Part shown: positions 5,501 to 5,927 of the stretch, piece after piece
How the letters are laid out: the number at the start of each line of letters is the position of its first letter
How positions within the stretch are numbered: position 1 is the first letter of the stretch
Source: Alphaproteobacteria bacterium UBA3650
Lineage (GTDB): Bacteria; Pseudomonadota; Alphaproteobacteria; CAAHEQ01; UBA3637
Direction of reading: 5' to 3'
DNA: 5,927 nucleotides
Assembly: GCA_002373815.1 (NCBI GenBank)
Contig: DFKH01000016.1
Location: 1 to 5,927, forward strand
Position numbers and translations under genes: made by a program
Notes under the pieces: model-generated
Seen by the model: only the letters and a program-made list of their open reading frames with translations
Told to the model about the DNA's origin: nothing
Database searches by the model: none

Positions 5501-5684
5501 GGGTGTTTTTCCCATGATTATTGCGACGGGAGCAGGTGCAGCTAGTCAAATTTCTATGGGTGCGGCTGTATTCTTCGGAATGATTGCTGCAACTGTTGTT
5601 GGTGTTGTGTTTGTGCCGTCATTATTCTTGTTGTTTGATTTTCGAAGAAAGGATCACAATGAAGATTTTGAAAATAACAGTTAG
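2568..5684 (+). CDS. HAE1-family RND efflux transporter (AcrB/MexB-like)
   Basis: A 1038-residue protein, close to AcrB length. It is the inner-membrane, proton-driven trimeric pump that takes substrates from the periplasm or outer membrane leaflet. By hydropathy there are twelve helices: one at ~11-31, five at ~340-497 and one at ~536-557, then five at ~868-1024. Large periplasmic loops are at ~32-339 and ~558-867. Proton-relay residues are intact: D409/D410 in GLVVDDAIIVVE (matching AcrB D407/D408), K935 in GLASKNAILIVQF (AcrB K940) and R967 before the AVLMTALTFILGVFP helix (AcrB R971). The family signatures FLQNFRATLIP, TPP and TGAGA are present. F141 and F180 align with AcrB pocket residues F136 and F178. 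The loop at ~600-630 (VAYMIGIAGTSMLSS...GMAAIGLRPWDDR) has no Phe where AcrB has F610, F615, F617 and F628, so the substrate range may differ. The gene overlaps the adaptor by four bases and the outer membrane factor by 26. The family is certain; the substrate is not. Confidence 0.97.
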   Translation: MNLSEFFIHRPRFAGVLAIVMVLLGAIALFLLPVSQYPDITPPQIIIQATYPGANAQLMVDTVGIPIENQINGVEGMLYMSSTATDNGTYQLTVTFNVGVDPDIAQVKVENRLEQAKALLPPIVTQEGLQVRTQSANLLAFLVLESPKGSHDALALSNYAFANIQNPLKRISGVSDVHIFGPQKSVRIWLNPRALAAMNLSANAVVSAIEAQNANSAIGTLGAAPSVGLDGMVLSLTTTGLLSSLKEFENIVVAAGQDGSVVRLKDVARIEFGADNYQLGAQYNGQGAVVMEVNQMPNSNALTIIKNLRKEMATLQKAFPEDMVFRIAYDSTAFVQASIENIVTTLFITFLLVVLVVYLFLQNFRATLIPMITIPVSLIATFAVLYAIDFDLNILTLFAMILAIGLVVDDAIIVVERVSYLMQHQGMNSFEASIQAMKDISSSIIATTLVLLSIFVPVAMMAGITGKIYQQFAVTISTAVVFSSINALTLSPALCSLLLTKQGDTSSYFSWFNRAVAWVQNIYLYCVDFLIKRLWMAVGLCFMVILGLVGFFYIVPTSFIPQEDQGFILANVQLPDTATINQTKEVLKEMSNQVTATDGVAYMIGIAGTSMLSSGGENIGMAAIGLRPWDDRKKKSLSIENITRKLSGYFNNFTKAQIAFFEMPAIPGVGTSGGLSFQLNALNGELTPQELYDTQQKLLEMMNTDPLFQYAFGTFTAQTPHIYLDIDRIKLESYGVSVNTLFNTLQNNFGARYVNNISVDGQTNKVIVAAENSYRQTPNDIGALYVFNEKKQRMPIQEFINLRTVVSPKIIYRFNQYLSAAITAEAASGVSSGKAIQKVEKLAGQLSNQYGIAWTGLSLQEVETQGLVYILILLAVVFTYLFLVALYESWCVPLSVMMTNIFAVLGALIGLKIMGQSLSIYAQLGIILLIGLASKNAILIVQFILDAIMTGTEERKAAALGAEERYRAVLMTALTFILGVFPMIIATGAGAASQISMGAAVFFGMIAATVVGVVFVPSLFLLFDFRRKDHNEDFENNS
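5648..5653 (+). promoter_or_regulatory. Ribosome binding site of the outer membrane factor gene
   Basis: AAAGGA lies five bases before ATG 5659, inside the 3' end of the pump gene. It supports the start that gives a complete lipoprotein signal peptide and implies a 26-base overlap with the pump gene. Confidence 0.75.
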
Positions 5685-5927
5685 TTTTTTGTGTTTAGCT
5701 CTTGCGGGATGTCTGATGGGGCCAGATTATCAACGACCGGTCATCTTTGAAAATGCTGAGTTAGAAAAGACACTTGATTTAAAAGTTCCTCCAATTGTCG
5801 CCTTGCCCTTTTCACCAAAAGACTTTAAGGATAAAGAATTGAATGCATTGATAGCAGAAGCAAAGGATAATGCCCCTGATATTCGAACTGCTATGGCTCG
5901 TTTAGAGGCTGGACGAGCCACTCGTTT
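5659..5927 (+). CDS. Outer membrane factor lipoprotein, NodT/OprM family (5' part, runs off the window)
   Basis: Only the first 89 codons are present; the family is usually about 450-500 residues. A type II signal peptide is clear: MKILK, a hydrophobic stretch, then the lipobox L15-A16-G17-C18, so lipidation at C18 and outer-membrane anchoring are expected. It is followed by MGPDYQRP (20-27), the family's hallmark GPDYxRP stretch just after the lipidated cysteine. Residues ~55-89 (DKELNALIAEAKDNAPDIRTAMARLEAGRATR) match the first helix, which in the family reads roughly L..Li..Al..N.dl..A.arl..A. The protein would form the trimeric outer-membrane and periplasmic exit duct for the pump and adaptor encoded upstream. 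It completes the operon in the order adaptor, pump, channel. The reading frame is intact to the window edge. Confidence 0.93.
   Translation, partial: MKILKITVSFLCLALAGCLMGPDYQRPVIFENAELEKTLDLKVPPIVALPFSPKDFKDKELNALIAEAKDNAPDIRTAMARLEAGRATR

Noticed and set aside
5730..5921. Minus-strand open frame of 63 codons at the right edge
   Set aside because: It is antisense to the start of the outer membrane factor gene, which has a lipobox and family motifs; a shadow frame.

Overview
The window holds the end of a tRNA gene, a divergently transcribed pilin-like surface protein gene, and most of a three-gene operon for a tripartite RND (resistance-nodulation-division) efflux pump. The DNA is AT-rich by eye, the code is standard (TGG for Trp, TGA and TAG as stops), and ribosome binding sites are clear. 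The inner-membrane pump, periplasmic adaptor and outer-membrane lipoprotein show a Gram-negative bacterium. The pilin N-terminus (GRSMVEMLGVLAV...) resembles, from memory, pilin-like proteins common in uncultured low-GC gut Alphaproteobacteria. The tRNA end (encoded CCA, acceptor 3' strand CGGGATC) does not conflict with that, but the lineage is an inference.

Layout. Positions 1-34 are the 3' third of a tRNA (+), followed by a strong intrinsic terminator (38-63). A minus-strand gene (104-1156) encodes a 350-residue protein with a type IV prepilin-like N-terminus, a cysteine-rich middle and a C-terminal discoidin (F5/8 type C)-like beta domain. Positions 1157-1461 are a 305-base divergent control region. 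It carries a minus-strand promoter, two candidate plus-strand promoters, several short dyads, and an imperfect inverted repeat that makes the two outward-facing promoters look like copies of each other. Then, all on the plus strand and translationally linked, come a membrane fusion protein (1462-2571), an HAE1-family RND transporter (2568-5684, 4-base ATGA overlap) and the first 89 codons of a NodT/OprM-type outer membrane factor lipoprotein (5659 to the window edge, 26-base overlap).

How the genes work together. The three plus-strand products should form one envelope-spanning, proton-driven export machine: pump in the inner membrane, adaptor in the periplasm, channel in the outer membrane. 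The substrate cannot be told from sequence. The pilin-like protein is probably separate: its E+5 prepilin motif suggests export or assembly by a type IV pilus or type II secretion-like apparatus, and its C-terminal domain suggests glycan or surface binding. The only link visible here between the two units is the shared, symmetric control region. No regulator gene lies in the window. Most of the window is a standard efflux operon. The parts worth a second look are the pilin/discoidin architecture and the mirrored promoters.
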